A stretch of DNA of 64,000 nucleotides from Pontibacter amylolyticus (GCF_014638845.1 NZ_BMFP01000001.1:655566-719565); one strand, 5' to 3'; shown: positions 25,556-35,206, numbered from the stretch's first letter. A program made the numbers and translations. Notes: generated from the sequence alone by a model not told the origin.

Positions 25556-26701
25556 ATGACACACATGATTGGTAAATCGACTTACAAGGCCGCACGCGAA
25601 GTAGCCCAGATTGCGGAAGACCATTTCTCCAGGCAGATCCAAGCAGCCAAAGAAGCAAACGCTACCAACCTGGCGGCTATACCTCCGGCCCGCATCATCG
25701 AAACCATGATCGACGCCGCCTTCTGGGGAAGCCTGCGACGGGAAGAAGGGCAGTCTCCTAAAATATCCCTTGCTCTGTTGCCACCCGAGCAATCTGAACA
25801 ACCTCTGCTGTTTGAGCACCGCCTCACCCTGTCCCCTGCCGTGCTGACGAAGATAGGGCCGGGTGTGGAGCGGCCGGGCATCCACCTGGGCGTGTGGCAC
25901 GAAGGAGATTACCTGCACATTTGGGGCATGACGCGCAGTATACCTGACTTCTGCTTCGTGCTCGATGTATCAGAACCCGGATTGCTGGTGATCAAACACC
26001 GCAGGCAGGATGGCTTCGGCAAATTTGTGAACGTGGCCGTGCTGACGGGCGACCAGGTAAAAATTGTAGACGAGCAAAGCATCCAGATACCTGACTGCCC
26101 CAGTCTGTTGTACTCACTGCTGGGTTTTAGTACGCTGAGTGCTTGGAACAAGTCGCTGAATGTGCTGGTGCAGCTGGCCGTGTCGATGCGTTCCCACAAG
26201 AAAGGCGGCATCCTGCTGGTGGTGCCCTCTGGTTCGGAAGCATGGCGGCAGTCGATCCGGCACCCGATGCGCTACGCGGTGGGCCCCGCCTATTCGGAAC
26301 TGGCCAAGTTGATGTTGCGGAAAGAAGACAAGGACCTGCAATGGCATGATGAGATGAAACGGGCGATAGATGCGCTGGCCGGTTTTACAGCAGTGGACGG
26401 CGCCACCATCATCAGTGACAAGTATGCGCTGTATGGCTTTGGCGCCAAGATTACCCAAAAACCGGGAAGCTCTCCGGTAGAAAAGCTGATTTTGACAGAA
26501 CCCGTCATCGGTGGCGGGGCAAAAATCGACCAGCCTGCGGTGAGCGGTGGCACACGGCATTTATCAGCGGCTCAGTTCGTGCACGATCAGCGCGACGCGG
26601 TTGCCCTGGTTGCCTCCCAAGATGGTCGATTCACTATCTTCAGCTGGTCTAACTGCGAGAACATGGTGCAGGCCATCCGCATCGACTCGCTACTGCTATA
26701 G
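25556..26701 (+). CDS. DAC/DisA_N-like domain protein, possibly a sensor (DACNV-like)
   Basis: The 381-residue protein ends in a domain with the diadenylate-cyclase fold. 'VDGATIISDKYALYGFGAKI' (from about residue 280) and 'GTRHLSAAQFVHDQRDAVALVASQDGRFTIFSW' (from about 332) match the DGA and RHR motifs of DisA/CdaA, but the third residue of RHR is Leu336. Active cyclases usually have Arg there, so this is more likely a ligand-sensing variant than an enzyme. The first 270 residues hold an unassigned region. No membrane segment is present. It is monocistronic between a terminator and a convergent gene. Confidence 0.7.
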   Translation: MTHMIGKSTYKAAREVAQIAEDHFSRQIQAAKEANATNLAAIPPARIIETMIDAAFWGSLRREEGQSPKISLALLPPEQSEQPLLFEHRLTLSPAVLTKIGPGVERPGIHLGVWHEGDYLHIWGMTRSIPDFCFVLDVSEPGLLVIKHRRQDGFGKFVNVAVLTGDQVKIVDEQSIQIPDCPSLLYSLLGFSTLSAWNKSLNVLVQLAVSMRSHKKGGILLVVPSGSEAWRQSIRHPMRYAVGPAYSELAKLMLRKEDKDLQWHDEMKRAIDALAGFTAVDGATIISDKYALYGFGAKITQKPGSSPVEKLILTEPVIGGGAKIDQPAVSGGTRHLSAAQFVHDQRDAVALVASQDGRFTIFSWSNCENMVQAIRIDSLLL

Positions 26702-26861
26702 GTGTCTGTTTTCTGTGTGGCGAACTGCAATATTTATCGCTCGACGGCATCGTATTGAAAGCAAGATTGAGAATCAGCAATGAGACAATCCTTAAGATCG
26801 TCATACAATAAAAAAACCTGGCCGCTCAGGCATAAGCGCCTGAATCTGTTATACCTAAACC

Positions 26862-28073
26862 TTAGATAAGCCCGGTCAGCAATTGCGTCTTACCGCCCAG
26901 TATACCCGCTGCGTCTCCACCCAGCCAATTGTGCAACAGGGTGGCATAGATGTTCCGGAAGTCGATGCTATATCGGAGGTCGCCCTGGTCAAGGTCCTGC
27001 AGGTTGGGGCCTTCGTTGTATAGGCCTGCCTGCTTCAGTTTCCCGCCGATCAGGAAAAGGTTGTTGGCCGTGCCGTGGTCTGTTCCGTTGCTGGCATTCT
27101 GGGCCACGCGTCGGCCGAACTCCGAAAACACCATGATCACGGTATTATCAAACTCCTGCTGCTGCTTCAGGTCATCCACAAAGCTGTACAAACCCTCCGA
27201 GAGCTCCCGCAAGAGGCTCGCCTGCTGCCCCGCCTGCCGCACATGCGTGTCGAAACCGGTGAGGGAGGCATAGTATACCCGCGACTCCACGCCCGATGCG
27301 ATCAGCTCGGCAATAGTTTTCAGGTTCCGGGCGAACTCCCCGTTCGGGTAGTCTTTTTTACTCCGGTATACCTTCGTTTTCTCCTGCAGGTAACCGGCCG
27401 ATTGCTGCGTCTCGATCAGGGTTTTGTAGAGGTAGTCGACCTGGTGGTGCGTGTGGTCCTGTGCATGTAACTGCGCCGCCTGCTTCAGGAACTGGTCGTT
27501 GGTCGCCTGAAAAAAGCGCTTCACATCCTGTACGGCTATACCTGTGTATTGCGCTCCTTTCAGCGCCAGGCTGAGCGTGTCGTCTACCTCAATAGCGGCG
27601 TAGTTGGCCGATGGCCCGGATAAGCTGTCGAGGTAGCGGCCCAGCCAGCCGGTGCTCAGGTACTCATCGGAGGCGCTGGCAGAGTGCCAGATGTCCATGG
27701 AGCGGAAGTGCGAGCGGTCCGGATCCGGGTAGCCCACACTGTTGAGAACAGACACGTAGCCCTGATCGTAGAGCAGCCGCAACTTTTCCATCGCCGGGTT
27801 CAGCCCGAGCCCTTTTTCTAGGGTGAGCACTTCGCGGGAAGGTATGGCCAGGCTGGGACGCGCCTTGTAATACAGGTCGTTCTGGTAGGGCACCACCGTG
27901 TTCAGGCCGTCGTTGCCGCCACTGAGCTGGATCACCACCAGCCGCTTGCCGTTGGAGCTGGCCAGCAGCGGCAGTCCGCCCCCGTCCAGGCCGTGCAGGA
28001 AATTGGGGACCAGCAGCATGCCCGAGGCCAGCGCCGACATTTTGATAAACTCTCTTCTGGAATTAGTTGCCAT
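26862..28073 (-). CDS. DUF1501 domain-containing protein (Tat-exported)
   Basis: The 403-residue protein starts with a twin-arginine signal (SRREFIKMSALASGMLLV). It has typical DUF1501 motifs such as 'LVVIQLSGGNDGLNTVVPYQNDLYY', 'SHFRSMDIWHS', and 'GFDTHVRQAGQQASLLRELSEGL' with 'FSEFGRRVAQNASNGTDHGTANNLFLIG'. The family resembles sulfatase/phosphatase-fold proteins and is nearly always paired with DUF1800. It lies 24 bases after the DUF1800 gene, in the same operon. Its function is unknown. Confidence 0.92.
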   Translation of the reverse strand: MATNSRREFIKMSALASGMLLVPNFLHGLDGGGLPLLASSNGKRLVVIQLSGGNDGLNTVVPYQNDLYYKARPSLAIPSREVLTLEKGLGLNPAMEKLRLLYDQGYVSVLNSVGYPDPDRSHFRSMDIWHSASASDEYLSTGWLGRYLDSLSGPSANYAAIEVDDTLSLALKGAQYTGIAVQDVKRFFQATNDQFLKQAAQLHAQDHTHHQVDYLYKTLIETQQSAGYLQEKTKVYRSKKDYPNGEFARNLKTIAELIASGVESRVYYASLTGFDTHVRQAGQQASLLRELSEGLYSFVDDLKQQQEFDNTVIMVFSEFGRRVAQNASNGTDHGTANNLFLIGGKLKQAGLYNEGPNLQDLDQGDLRYSIDFRNIYATLLHNWLGGDAAGILGGKTQLLTGLI

Positions 28074-28097
28074 AGTGCAAACGTGAGCGGTGGAAAA

Positions 28098-29510
28098 CTA
28101 GCATAACTGGTACTCAGGTAAAGAAAGCAGCCGAAGCGTCAGCAGCGTGACTTTATCGGCATGTGCGACTCCTGAAGGTATGTGCTGCTGGATCAGGGCG
28201 GCGGTTTCCGGTTGCAGCGGCACTTGCAGTAGCTTCTGGCTCAGCTTTTCGATCAGCTCTCGTTCCTTTGCTTCTTGCATTTGCTGGTGCAGTCCGCTCA
28301 GGTCGGCTTTGGCGCGCACGGTCCGTAGGCCATCCTGCCGGCGCTTTCGCGGGGCGGTTGGTTCGGTGTCGTCGTCCGGTTTCAGGTTCACCTCCAGCGC
28401 CGCCTCCTGCAGCAGCGCCGGCCCGATGCGCAGCCGGAAAGCGAGCGTGGAGCTGTCGATCCAGTTGCGGCCCCCGGCCCAGCCGCTCACATTCGGGGGC
28501 CTGAACAGCTCCTGCCCCAGCGCCCGCTGCAACACCAGCGGACTGCGGCCATCGGCATAGGTCAGGTCAAACTGCCGTTGCAAACCAGCCAGCAGCTCGA
28601 TCGGTGATTTGATCTTAGTCCCCACCACATCCGGTCCGTAAAACCACTTCGCCCTGAAGATCTTCTCCAGCAGTTTGGGGATGTCGTACCCTGTTTCGTA
28701 AAAGTAGCTGCTCAAGTCTTTGATACGCTCCGGGTTGGGCACATCGCTTACAAAAAAGGCATAGAGCTTCGCTGTCAGGAAGTCGGCCGTGCGCGGGTTC
28801 TCCACGATCATTTGCAGGATATCCTCTCCGCCAAAATTCCCCCGCTTCCCCATAAAGGTCTTCTGGCCCCGGTCGTGCTGCCGTGCGCGAAACACGAACT
28901 CACCCTGTGGGTTGTAAGACCAGCCGGTAAAGGCGCGGGCGGCTTCTTTGATGTCCTGTTCGGTATAGTGTCCCCGGCCTAGTGTGAAGAGCTCGAGCAG
29001 TTCGCGGGCAAAGTTCTCGTTGGGGCGCTGTTTGCGGTTTTGCTGGTTGTTGAGGAACTGCAGCATGCCGGGGTCTTTGGAGATGGCCAGCAGCAGATCC
29101 GGAAATTTGCCCAGCGCATGTGCACGGAGGGTGTTGTGCTGCAGCAGCGCAAAGCGGGGCTCCCGCAGACGGCAGGCAAAGTGCCCGTGCCAGAAAAGGG
29201 TCATCTTCTCGCGCAGCTGGGCTTCGGAGGTAGCCATCTGCTGAAGCCAGGCATTATTGAGCAGTACGAAACCCTGCTGACGCTCGCGTTGTCGCTGCTG
29301 GCGCATCTCGGCATTTTGCGCATCGGTCTGCGGGTCTGCTTCAGTGCGTGCAAGCGCTACCTGCAGGGGGGTCGCCTGACCCGACGCATGAAGCAGTTCA
29401 CGAACGGCCTGTTTGATACCAGGGCTTGCCTGATCCGGCCTGAAAGGTATACCGAAGCCCGCCCGCCAGTAGAGGTGCTGTAGCTTTTGTTCGCGTGCTG
29501 AAGTTTTCAT
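28098..29510 (-). CDS. DUF1800 domain-containing protein
   Basis: The 470-residue protein has the family signatures 'LYWRAGFGIPF', 'KMTLFWHGHFACRL', 'NFARELLELFTLGRGHYTEQDIKEAARAFTGW' and 'FRPPNVSGWAGGRNWIDSSTL'. It is the first gene of the pair with DUF1501. I use the ATG at 29510 because the 12 in-frame residues upstream are not conserved in style. No clear signal peptide is seen. The biochemical role is unknown. Confidence 0.9.
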   Translation of the reverse strand: MKTSAREQKLQHLYWRAGFGIPFRPDQASPGIKQAVRELLHASGQATPLQVALARTEADPQTDAQNAEMRQQRQRERQQGFVLLNNAWLQQMATSEAQLREKMTLFWHGHFACRLREPRFALLQHNTLRAHALGKFPDLLLAISKDPGMLQFLNNQQNRKQRPNENFARELLELFTLGRGHYTEQDIKEAARAFTGWSYNPQGEFVFRARQHDRGQKTFMGKRGNFGGEDILQMIVENPRTADFLTAKLYAFFVSDVPNPERIKDLSSYFYETGYDIPKLLEKIFRAKWFYGPDVVGTKIKSPIELLAGLQRQFDLTYADGRSPLVLQRALGQELFRPPNVSGWAGGRNWIDSSTLAFRLRIGPALLQEAALEVNLKPDDDTEPTAPRKRRQDGLRTVRAKADLSGLHQQMQEAKERELIEKLSQKLLQVPLQPETAALIQQHIPSGVAHADKVTLLTLRLLSLPEYQLC

Positions 29511-29631
29511 ACAGATGCCATTTAAACTTAGATGAAAAAGTCTCATCAGGGTTTAAATATACCTGAAAATATATGTTAGCAGGCAAGGCATCTAACAAAT
29601 TTAAAGTCAGCCGGTTTAAACCGACAAACTG

Positions 29632-30072
29632 CTAAGCAAGCTGTGCCAGTTTTTCCTTTTTTGCGTATCGTTCCCGGGCCTCCAGGATCTGGTCGATGTT
29701 GAGCTTGGCCCAGTCGGCGAGCTGCAGGAGTTGCAGCAATAGCCCCTGCCCCAGCGGCGTGAGGCTGTACTCCACCCGGGGCGGAATCTCAGCGTATACC
29801 TGGCGGCTCACCAGGCCGTCTTCTTCCAGCGAGCGCAGCGTAACAGTGAGCATGCGCTGCGACACGCCACTGATCTGGTTTTTCAGTTCGTTGAAGCGCA
29901 CCTTTTCCTCCTTCCCCAACGTGAGGATGGTATAGATGGACCATTTGTCGCCGAAACGGGCCAGAATGTCCTTGATCGGGCAGCAGGACTCCACCTCTGC
30001 TTTGCCGCACAAAACTTTATCGATCTTTTTCTGGATCTCAAGTCGCTGATTCTCAACTATAGTTACTTCCAT
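29632..30072 (-). CDS. HxlR-family transcriptional regulator
   Basis: The 146-residue winged-helix protein has Cys22 and the pair Cys30-Cys31 in 'ESCCPIKDILARFGDKWSIYTILTL'. It also carries 'FNELKNQISGVSQRMLTVTLRSLEEDGLVSRQVY'. The conserved cysteine position is where redox-sensing members such as YodB and HypR detect quinones, aldehydes or disulfide stress. It is divergent from the nitroreductase gene, whose promoter contains a GTTAC/GTAAC palindrome, and is very likely its repressor. Confidence 0.92.
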   Translation of the reverse strand: MEVTIVENQRLEIQKKIDKVLCGKAEVESCCPIKDILARFGDKWSIYTILTLGKEEKVRFNELKNQISGVSQRMLTVTLRSLEEDGLVSRQVYAEIPPRVEYSLTPLGQGLLLQLLQLADWAKLNIDQILEARERYAKKEKLAQLA

Positions 30073-30099
30073 GTTACCAAGTGTGTTTAAAGTGCCTGC

Positions 30100-30146
30100 T
30101 TGACAGGTCCAAATTTAAGAAATACCTTTGAGTTACCAAAAGTAAC
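30100..30146 (+). promoter_or_regulatory. Nitroreductase promoter with HxlR operator candidate
   Basis: TTG at 30100-30102 and an exact TACCTTTG -7 box at 30123-30130 are separated by 20 bases, a near-ideal Bacteroidota promoter. Just downstream, at about the transcription start, lies the inverted repeat GTTACCAAAAGTAAC (30132-30146). A half-site GTTACC is also near 30073, close to the start of the HxlR gene. Binding at this place would block transcription. The role is inferred. Confidence 0.7.
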
Positions 30147-30188
30147 CTAGTTATGAAACATTACTGGGTTTTTAACTGTTGTATAGAC

Positions 30189-30818
30189 ATGAATATCTTA
30201 GAAACTTTGAAATGGCGCTATGCCACCAAACGCATGAACGGCCAGCGCGTGCCTTCCGATAAAGTAGAACGTATTCTGGAGGCCATCCGCCTGGCTCCTT
30301 CTTCCATGGGCCTGCAGCCCTATACGGTGCTGTTGATCGAGGACGAAGACCTGAAAAAGCAGATCCGATCAGTGGCCTACAACCAACCGCAAATTGAGGA
30401 GAGCTCTCACCTGCTGGTGTTTGCCGCCTGGGACAACGTGACTCCTGCGCACATAGACGAATTTATTTCGCATACCGCATCGGAGCGCAGCATACCTGTC
30501 GAGAACCTGCAGGACTTCAAGAGCACCCTACTGAGCACCGCTGAGCGTAACACGCAGGAGCAGAACTTCAACTGGGCCGCCCGTCAGGCCTACATTGCCT
30601 TTGGGGTGGGATTGGTAGCCGCCGCCACCGAAAAAGTGGACGCCACGCCGATGGAGGGCTTCGACGCCGCCGCATTGGACAAACTCTTTGACCTGCCTGC
30701 CAAAGGCCTGCGCAGTGTTACCCTGATGCCGCTCGGCTACCGCGATGCCGACAACGATTGGCTGGCCAAACTGCCGAAAGTAAGACGCCAGAAAGAAAAA
30801 TTCGTACTGGAAGCATAG
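30189..30818 (+). CDS. NAD(P)H-dependent nitroreductase-family oxidoreductase
   Basis: The 209-residue flavoprotein begins 'NILETLKWRYATKRMNGQRV' and has 'AIRLAPSSMGLQPYTVLLIED', both part of the FMN site of NfsB/YfkO-type nitroreductases. 'ARQAYIAFGVGLVAAATEKVDATPMEGFD' follows near the C-terminus. It reduces quinones or nitro compounds with NAD(P)H. The ATG at 30189 is preferred over one 12 codons upstream. It is divergent from the HxlR gene. Confidence 0.9.
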   Translation: MNILETLKWRYATKRMNGQRVPSDKVERILEAIRLAPSSMGLQPYTVLLIEDEDLKKQIRSVAYNQPQIEESSHLLVFAAWDNVTPAHIDEFISHTASERSIPVENLQDFKSTLLSTAERNTQEQNFNWAARQAYIAFGVGLVAAATEKVDATPMEGFDAAALDKLFDLPAKGLRSVTLMPLGYRDADNDWLAKLPKVRRQKEKFVLEA

Positions 30819-30893
30819 GCTTCAGTATAGCATGTTCAGCCGACAATTGCCTCTAGCGGGTAGCTGTCGGCTTACGCATTTAAATAAAATACC

Positions 30894-31595
30894 ATGACAA
30901 AGCAGAAAATCAAAATAGACATCTTCTCCGACATCAACTGCCCCTGGTGCTACGTGGGCGAACGCCGCCTCAACAAAGCGCTGCAGCAGGCGGGTAACCA
31001 ATACGAGGCCGAAATCAGTTTCAAAGCCTATGAGCTGAACCCGAACATCCCTCAGGACGGCCTGGCCCGCCTCGACTATTTCAAAGGAAACTACGGCGAA
31101 CAGATCGTGTCGCAGTTGCCGGCCATGGACCAGCGCATGACGCAGGCCGGCGCAGAAGAGGGCATCAAATTTAACTTTTCGGACAGCATGCCGATAAACA
31201 ACACCTTCAACGGGCATCGTTTGATCTGGCTGGCAGGCCAGTACGGTGTGCAGCACGAGGTAGCCAGCGCCCTGTTCAAAGCCTATTTTACGGATAACCG
31301 CCCGATGAATGACACGGCCGTACTCAAGGAAATAGGTATAGCACAGGGCATACCGGCCGAGCGACTGGAGAACTTTTTTGAAAGCGAAGAAGGCAAAAAG
31401 GAAGTACGCGAGATGGAAGCCTTCGCGCAGTCCGCAGGTATAACCGGCGTTCCCGCCTTTGTGATCAACGACCAGTACCTGGTGAGCGGCGCGCAGCCCG
31501 CCGAGACTTTCCTGAATGTATTTAAGCAAGTCGCACCTGCTATTCAGAAACTCGACCTGGAAGGCAACAGCTGCGAAGTAGGTGGGGTATGCTAA
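30894..31595 (+). CDS. DsbA family oxidoreductase (FrnE-like)
   Basis: The 233-residue protein has the thioredoxin-fold active site CPWC in 'DINCPWCYVGERRLNKAL' (about 12-30) and the cis-Pro region 'GITGVPAFVINDQYLVSGAQP'. There is no signal peptide, so it is cytoplasmic, as FrnE-type proteins are. FrnE proteins act as disulfide isomerases and are linked to oxidative stress. It follows the nitroreductase gene by 75 bases on the same strand. Confidence 0.9.
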   Translation: MTKQKIKIDIFSDINCPWCYVGERRLNKALQQAGNQYEAEISFKAYELNPNIPQDGLARLDYFKGNYGEQIVSQLPAMDQRMTQAGAEEGIKFNFSDSMPINNTFNGHRLIWLAGQYGVQHEVASALFKAYFTDNRPMNDTAVLKEIGIAQGIPAERLENFFESEEGKKEVREMEAFAQSAGITGVPAFVINDQYLVSGAQPAETFLNVFKQVAPAIQKLDLEGNSCEVGGVC

Positions 31596-31740
31596 ACCCT
31601 GACAGGCACTAAGACAAACGAACTTTAGACAAAGGACAAAAGATTTTTTGAAGACCAAAGCATTTCATTCAGATGGCTGCCTAACGCAGTGTGCTTTTGT
31701 AAAATCAAACGACTTTTGTCCCACATATTAACCAAAAACG

Positions 31741-32763
31741 ATGGCAGACAAAAAACTGAGCGATATAAAGCTTTCCGTACTCGACCTGGTGCCGATCCGC
31801 ACCGGCAAGAGCATCCACGACTCCTTTCAGCACAGTCTGGCCCTGGCCCGTCATGTGGAGGAACTCGGGTACACCCGCTACTGGCTGGCGGAGCACCACA
31901 ACATGCCCGGCATCGCCAGTTCCGCCACCGTGGTCCTGATCGGGTACATTGCCGGTGGCACGTCTACGTTGCGGGTGGGTTCCGGCGGCATCATGCTGCC
32001 CAACCACGCCCCTCTGGTCGTGGCCGAGCAGTTCGGCACACTTGAGAGCCTGTACCCCGGTCGCATCGACCTGGGACTGGGACGCGCCCCCGGCACCGAC
32101 CAGGTGACGGCCCACGCCCTGCGCCGCGACCTGCAGGGCAACGTAGAGGACTTCCCGAACAACGTGGCCGAGCTGCGCCAGTACCTGAGCAAGGAAAACA
32201 GCACGGCCAAGGTACGCGCTATACCGGGCGAAGGGCTGGATATACCTGTCTGGATTCTGGGCTCGAGTACCTTCGGGGCGCAACTGGCCGGAATTATGGG
32301 CTTGCCTTACGCTTTTGCCAGTCACTTTGCCCCTGCCGCCCTGCACCATGCCCTCAAGGTATACCGCGACAGTTTCCGCCCTTCTGAACAGCTGCAGGAA
32401 CCCTATGCCATGGCCTGTGTGAACGTAGTGGCGGCCGACACCGATGCAGAGGCGAACCATCTGGCCACCTCACTCTACCAGTCTTTCCTGAATGTGATTC
32501 AGGGCAAGGCCCTGCCGATGCAACCGCCCGTGGAGAGCATGAAAGACCGCTGGAGCCTGCAGGAGGAATACGCCGTGAAACAAATGCTGCGCTACAGCTT
32601 TGTGGGCAGTAAGAAGTCGGTAGAAGAAGAGTTAGAAGCCTATGTGAACGAAACGCAGGTGGACGAGCTGATGATCTCAACGGGCATCTTTGATCCGGAG
32701 AAGCGGCAGCATTCCTATACCTTGTTGTCGGAACTAATAGATCTGAAAGCGGCCAAGGTATAA
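31741..32763 (+). CDS. LLM class flavin-dependent oxidoreductase
   Basis: The 340-residue protein has luciferase-like motifs '[43 protein letters not shown]' and '[63 protein letters not shown]'. It is like YhbW-type monooxygenases, using FMN and O2. The substrate is unknown. Its place after an HxlR-controlled nitroreductase and DsbA-like gene suggests a shared response to electrophiles. Confidence 0.92.
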   Translation: MADKKLSDIKLSVLDLVPIRTGKSIHDSFQHSLALARHVEELGYTRYWLAEHHNMPGIASSATVVLIGYIAGGTSTLRVGSGGIMLPNHAPLVVAEQFGTLESLYPGRIDLGLGRAPGTDQVTAHALRRDLQGNVEDFPNNVAELRQYLSKENSTAKVRAIPGEGLDIPVWILGSSTFGAQLAGIMGLPYAFASHFAPAALHHALKVYRDSFRPSEQLQEPYAMACVNVVAADTDAEANHLATSLYQSFLNVIQGKALPMQPPVESMKDRWSLQEEYAVKQMLRYSFVGSKKSVEEELEAYVNETQVDELMISTGIFDPEKRQHSYTLLSELIDLKAAKV

Positions 32764-32824
32764 GCTTATACCTTGATCCTTAGAACATAATCGGCGCAGG
32801 CACTCTGCCTGGCCCGCTATTCAG

Positions 32825-32858
32825 AAACAGACCCGACCATGCTCGGGTCTGTTTTTTT
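32825..32858 (+). terminator. Terminator of the LLM oxidoreductase gene
   Basis: A 12-bp stem (AAACAGACCCGA at 32825-32836, TCGGGTCTGTTT at 32843-32854) with a six-base loop runs into a T-run. Confidence 0.85.
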
Positions 32859-32971
32859 ATACCTATACCTGCCCATTGGCGATGCTCACCCCGAATTGGA
32901 TGCCTCTCTCTTGCTTTCTGAAACGATTAGATTCCTTCACGTACAACTGATTAAACAAATCAAAATAGCGC

Positions 32972-33337
32972 ATGGAAGAGACAGCAAAGAAAGAGCAGAA
33001 CAGCTTTATTGAACGCCTGGCACAACGGCTGGGCATTTCAGCAAATGCCAGCACGATTTACGGTGAGCCCGTGGAGCGTGACGGCGTAACGGTTATACCT
33101 GCGGCCAAGGCAGCCTATGGTTTCGGCGGTGGTAGTGGCTCCAAAGCGGGAGAAGAAGGAACTGGCGGCGGTGGCGGCGTGGGCATCAAACCAGTGGGCT
33201 ACATCGAAATAAAAGACGGCAACACAAAGTTCAGATCCATCCCCGATCCGGAAAGAGTCATCAAAATAATTGCCGTGAGCGGTGTAATGGCTTTTTTTAT
33301 ACTGAAAGGCGTTGACAAACTGGTGAACAGGCGCTAG
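32972..33337 (+). CDS. GerW/YtfJ-family sporulation-like protein
   Basis: The 121-residue protein has the GerW (YtfJ) pattern: 'FIERLAQRLGISANASTIYGEPVERDGVTVIPAAKAAYGFGGGSG', a Gly-rich middle (about 48-70), 'VGYIEIKDGNTKFRSI' and a C-terminal hydrophobic stretch (IKIIAVSGVMAFFIL). In spore-formers it is linked to germination, but it is also common in non-sporulating bacteria, where its role is unknown. Confidence 0.88.
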   Translation: MEETAKKEQNSFIERLAQRLGISANASTIYGEPVERDGVTVIPAAKAAYGFGGGSGSKAGEEGTGGGGGVGIKPVGYIEIKDGNTKFRSIPDPERVIKIIAVSGVMAFFILKGVDKLVNRR

Positions 33338-33386
33338 CGTTGATGAGTTAGCGGCCGTTCACCAGTCTGCGTAGGAATAGTGCTGT

Positions 33387-33998
33387 TTACTGTCCTGCTT
33401 TGACTTTTGGCGGGTTGATCATGATGTGCGCCCCGTGCGTGCCGGGATGCATGATCCAGGGCATGGCAGCCGCGCCCTGGTCAGGCTTGAGCGGAAGTCC
33501 GGTGCTCTCGGCAGTGGCCCACGGAATATAGACCACGTAGCGCAAATAGCCGTCTGTCACCTCACCGGTGCGCGCGTTTACCTGCTCATCTGGCGCACTG
33601 TACACGAAAAGCGAAGTCGGCTGCTTGGGCAATGTCAGCTTTCCGCTTTTGGCCTCTTTCTCGCGTGTCTCGAAGATGTCGTTGGCGCTCATACCCTGTT
33701 TGCGCAGCTCGCGGCCACGGGCCATGAAAGGTTCCAGGTCGCGGTGGTAGCACGACACCGAAAAGCCCGGCTGGTTGGGGTCGTCGGCCAGGCAGATCAG
33801 TTCGTTCGTACCTTTGCGCAACGTCACCACCTCCCCTTTCTGGTTATAGCCCAGCACGGTGGCGCCTTCCCGCTTGTCGGCAGGGGCGGCCAGCACGGCG
33901 GTCTTAACCTGATTCTCGGCTGTAGGTAAAGGAGTACTTTGGGCATGAGCGCCATACCCTGTCATTACAGTAAAAACAAGTGCGAAGAACTTTTTCAT
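33387..33998 (-). CDS. Secreted hypothetical protein
   Basis: The 203-residue protein has a signal peptide (about 1-20, ending GAHAQ). No family is recognised. Notable are 'LICLADDPNQPGFSVSCYHRDLEPFMARGREL', with two cysteines, and 'AMPWIMHPGTHGAHIMINPPK' near the end, with three His that could bind metal or heme. It lies alone on the minus strand. Confidence 0.75.
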   Translation of the reverse strand: MKKFFALVFTVMTGYGAHAQSTPLPTAENQVKTAVLAAPADKREGATVLGYNQKGEVVTLRKGTNELICLADDPNQPGFSVSCYHRDLEPFMARGRELRKQGMSANDIFETREKEAKSGKLTLPKQPTSLFVYSAPDEQVNARTGEVTDGYLRYVVYIPWATAESTGLPLKPDQGAAAMPWIMHPGTHGAHIMINPPKVKAGQ

Positions 33999-34225
33999 AT
34001 CGGTTTGAGGCTAGGAAAACTGACAAAACAGAGACGATTCAATTGGTCTTACCCTGTACGAGGAAAAGCCGGAAAAAGCTTGCATCACAACCAATTCACA
34101 TTTAGCTGCGCCTGTCTATACCTGCACACGAGCACCTTGAAACCACGCGGCAATACCTATCAAGACATTAACATATTGAGATATTTTAGTTATCTTAACG
34201 CTATCAACTAACTGACGCATTGCCC

Positions 34226-35203
34226 ATGGCCGAGCCGAATTACCGCCTGCAGTATTATATGTTTCTGCTCAGCAAGCACTTCCGCAAGATCCTGCTTGGA
34301 CTGTTTTTGCTGATCCTCCTGCTCACTTCCGTCAAAACGGTGGGGCCTGAAGAAGAAGGCGTGGTGATGTATGTGGGCCACTACGACCGCACCGTGCAAC
34401 CCGGTCTGAATTTTATTTTACCTTTCGGTATAGAAGAAATGCAGAAGATCCCAGTACAGCGCCAGCTCAAGCAGGAGTTTGGCTTTAGAACAGCAAATAC
34501 AGACCGGAACACCCAGTACTCAAAAGCCGATTTCAACGACGAGTCGCTGATGCTGACCGGTGATTTGAACCTGGCGAATGTGGAGTGGGTGGTACAGTAC
34601 CGGATCGTAAACTCTTATAATTACCTGTTCAAGGTGCGTGACGCGGAGAAGGCCCTGCGCGATATGTCGGAGTCGGCGATGCGCAAAATAGTAGGCGACC
34701 GCACCGTGAACGAAGTGCTCACCGTGGGTCGCCAGGAAGTGGCGACCAGCATGGAAGTGCTCCTGCAGCGCATGTGCGACGAGTACGAGAACGGCATCCG
34801 CATTGACCAGGTGGTGCTGCAGGACGTGAATCCCCCGGAAACTGTAAAGCCCTCCTTTAACGCCGTAAACCAGGCCCAGCAGGAACGCGAAACCCTGATC
34901 AACCAGGCGGAGTCGGAGTATAACCGCATCATTCCGCGTGCCCGTGGCGAGGCCGATGAAACGGTACAGCTGGCCGAGGCCTATGCGCTGACCCGTGTGA
35001 ACGTGGCCACGGGTGAGGCCGCCCGTTTCAACGCACTGTTCGATGAGTACGTGAAAGCCCCGGAGGTAACCAAGAAGCGTCTCTACCTGGAGACCATGGA
35101 GCGAATCCTGCCAAAAATAGGCGACAAAGTGATTGTGGACGAGCGCGGCAACAACGTGCTGCCGCTGCTGAACCTGAATCAGAACAAAACGCAAACGAAA
35201 TAG
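34226..35203 (+). CDS. hflK: HflK, modulator of FtsH protease
   Basis: The 325-residue protein has one N-terminal membrane helix (about 17-37) and an SPFH/band-7 domain ('GVVMYVGHYDRTVQPGLNFILPFGIEEMQKIPVQRQ'). It forms a periplasmic cage with HflC around FtsH. The C-terminal region is coiled coil. The ATG at 34226 is used; a TTG six bases earlier is also in frame. HflC follows three bases after the stop. Confidence 0.9.
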   Translation: MAEPNYRLQYYMFLLSKHFRKILLGLFLLILLLTSVKTVGPEEEGVVMYVGHYDRTVQPGLNFILPFGIEEMQKIPVQRQLKQEFGFRTANTDRNTQYSKADFNDESLMLTGDLNLANVEWVVQYRIVNSYNYLFKVRDAEKALRDMSESAMRKIVGDRTVNEVLTVGRQEVATSMEVLLQRMCDEYENGIRIDQVVLQDVNPPETVKPSFNAVNQAQQERETLINQAESEYNRIIPRARGEADETVQLAEAYALTRVNVATGEAARFNALFDEYVKAPEVTKKRLYLETMERILPKIGDKVIVDERGNNVLPLLNLNQNKTQTK

Positions 35204-35206
35204 CCT

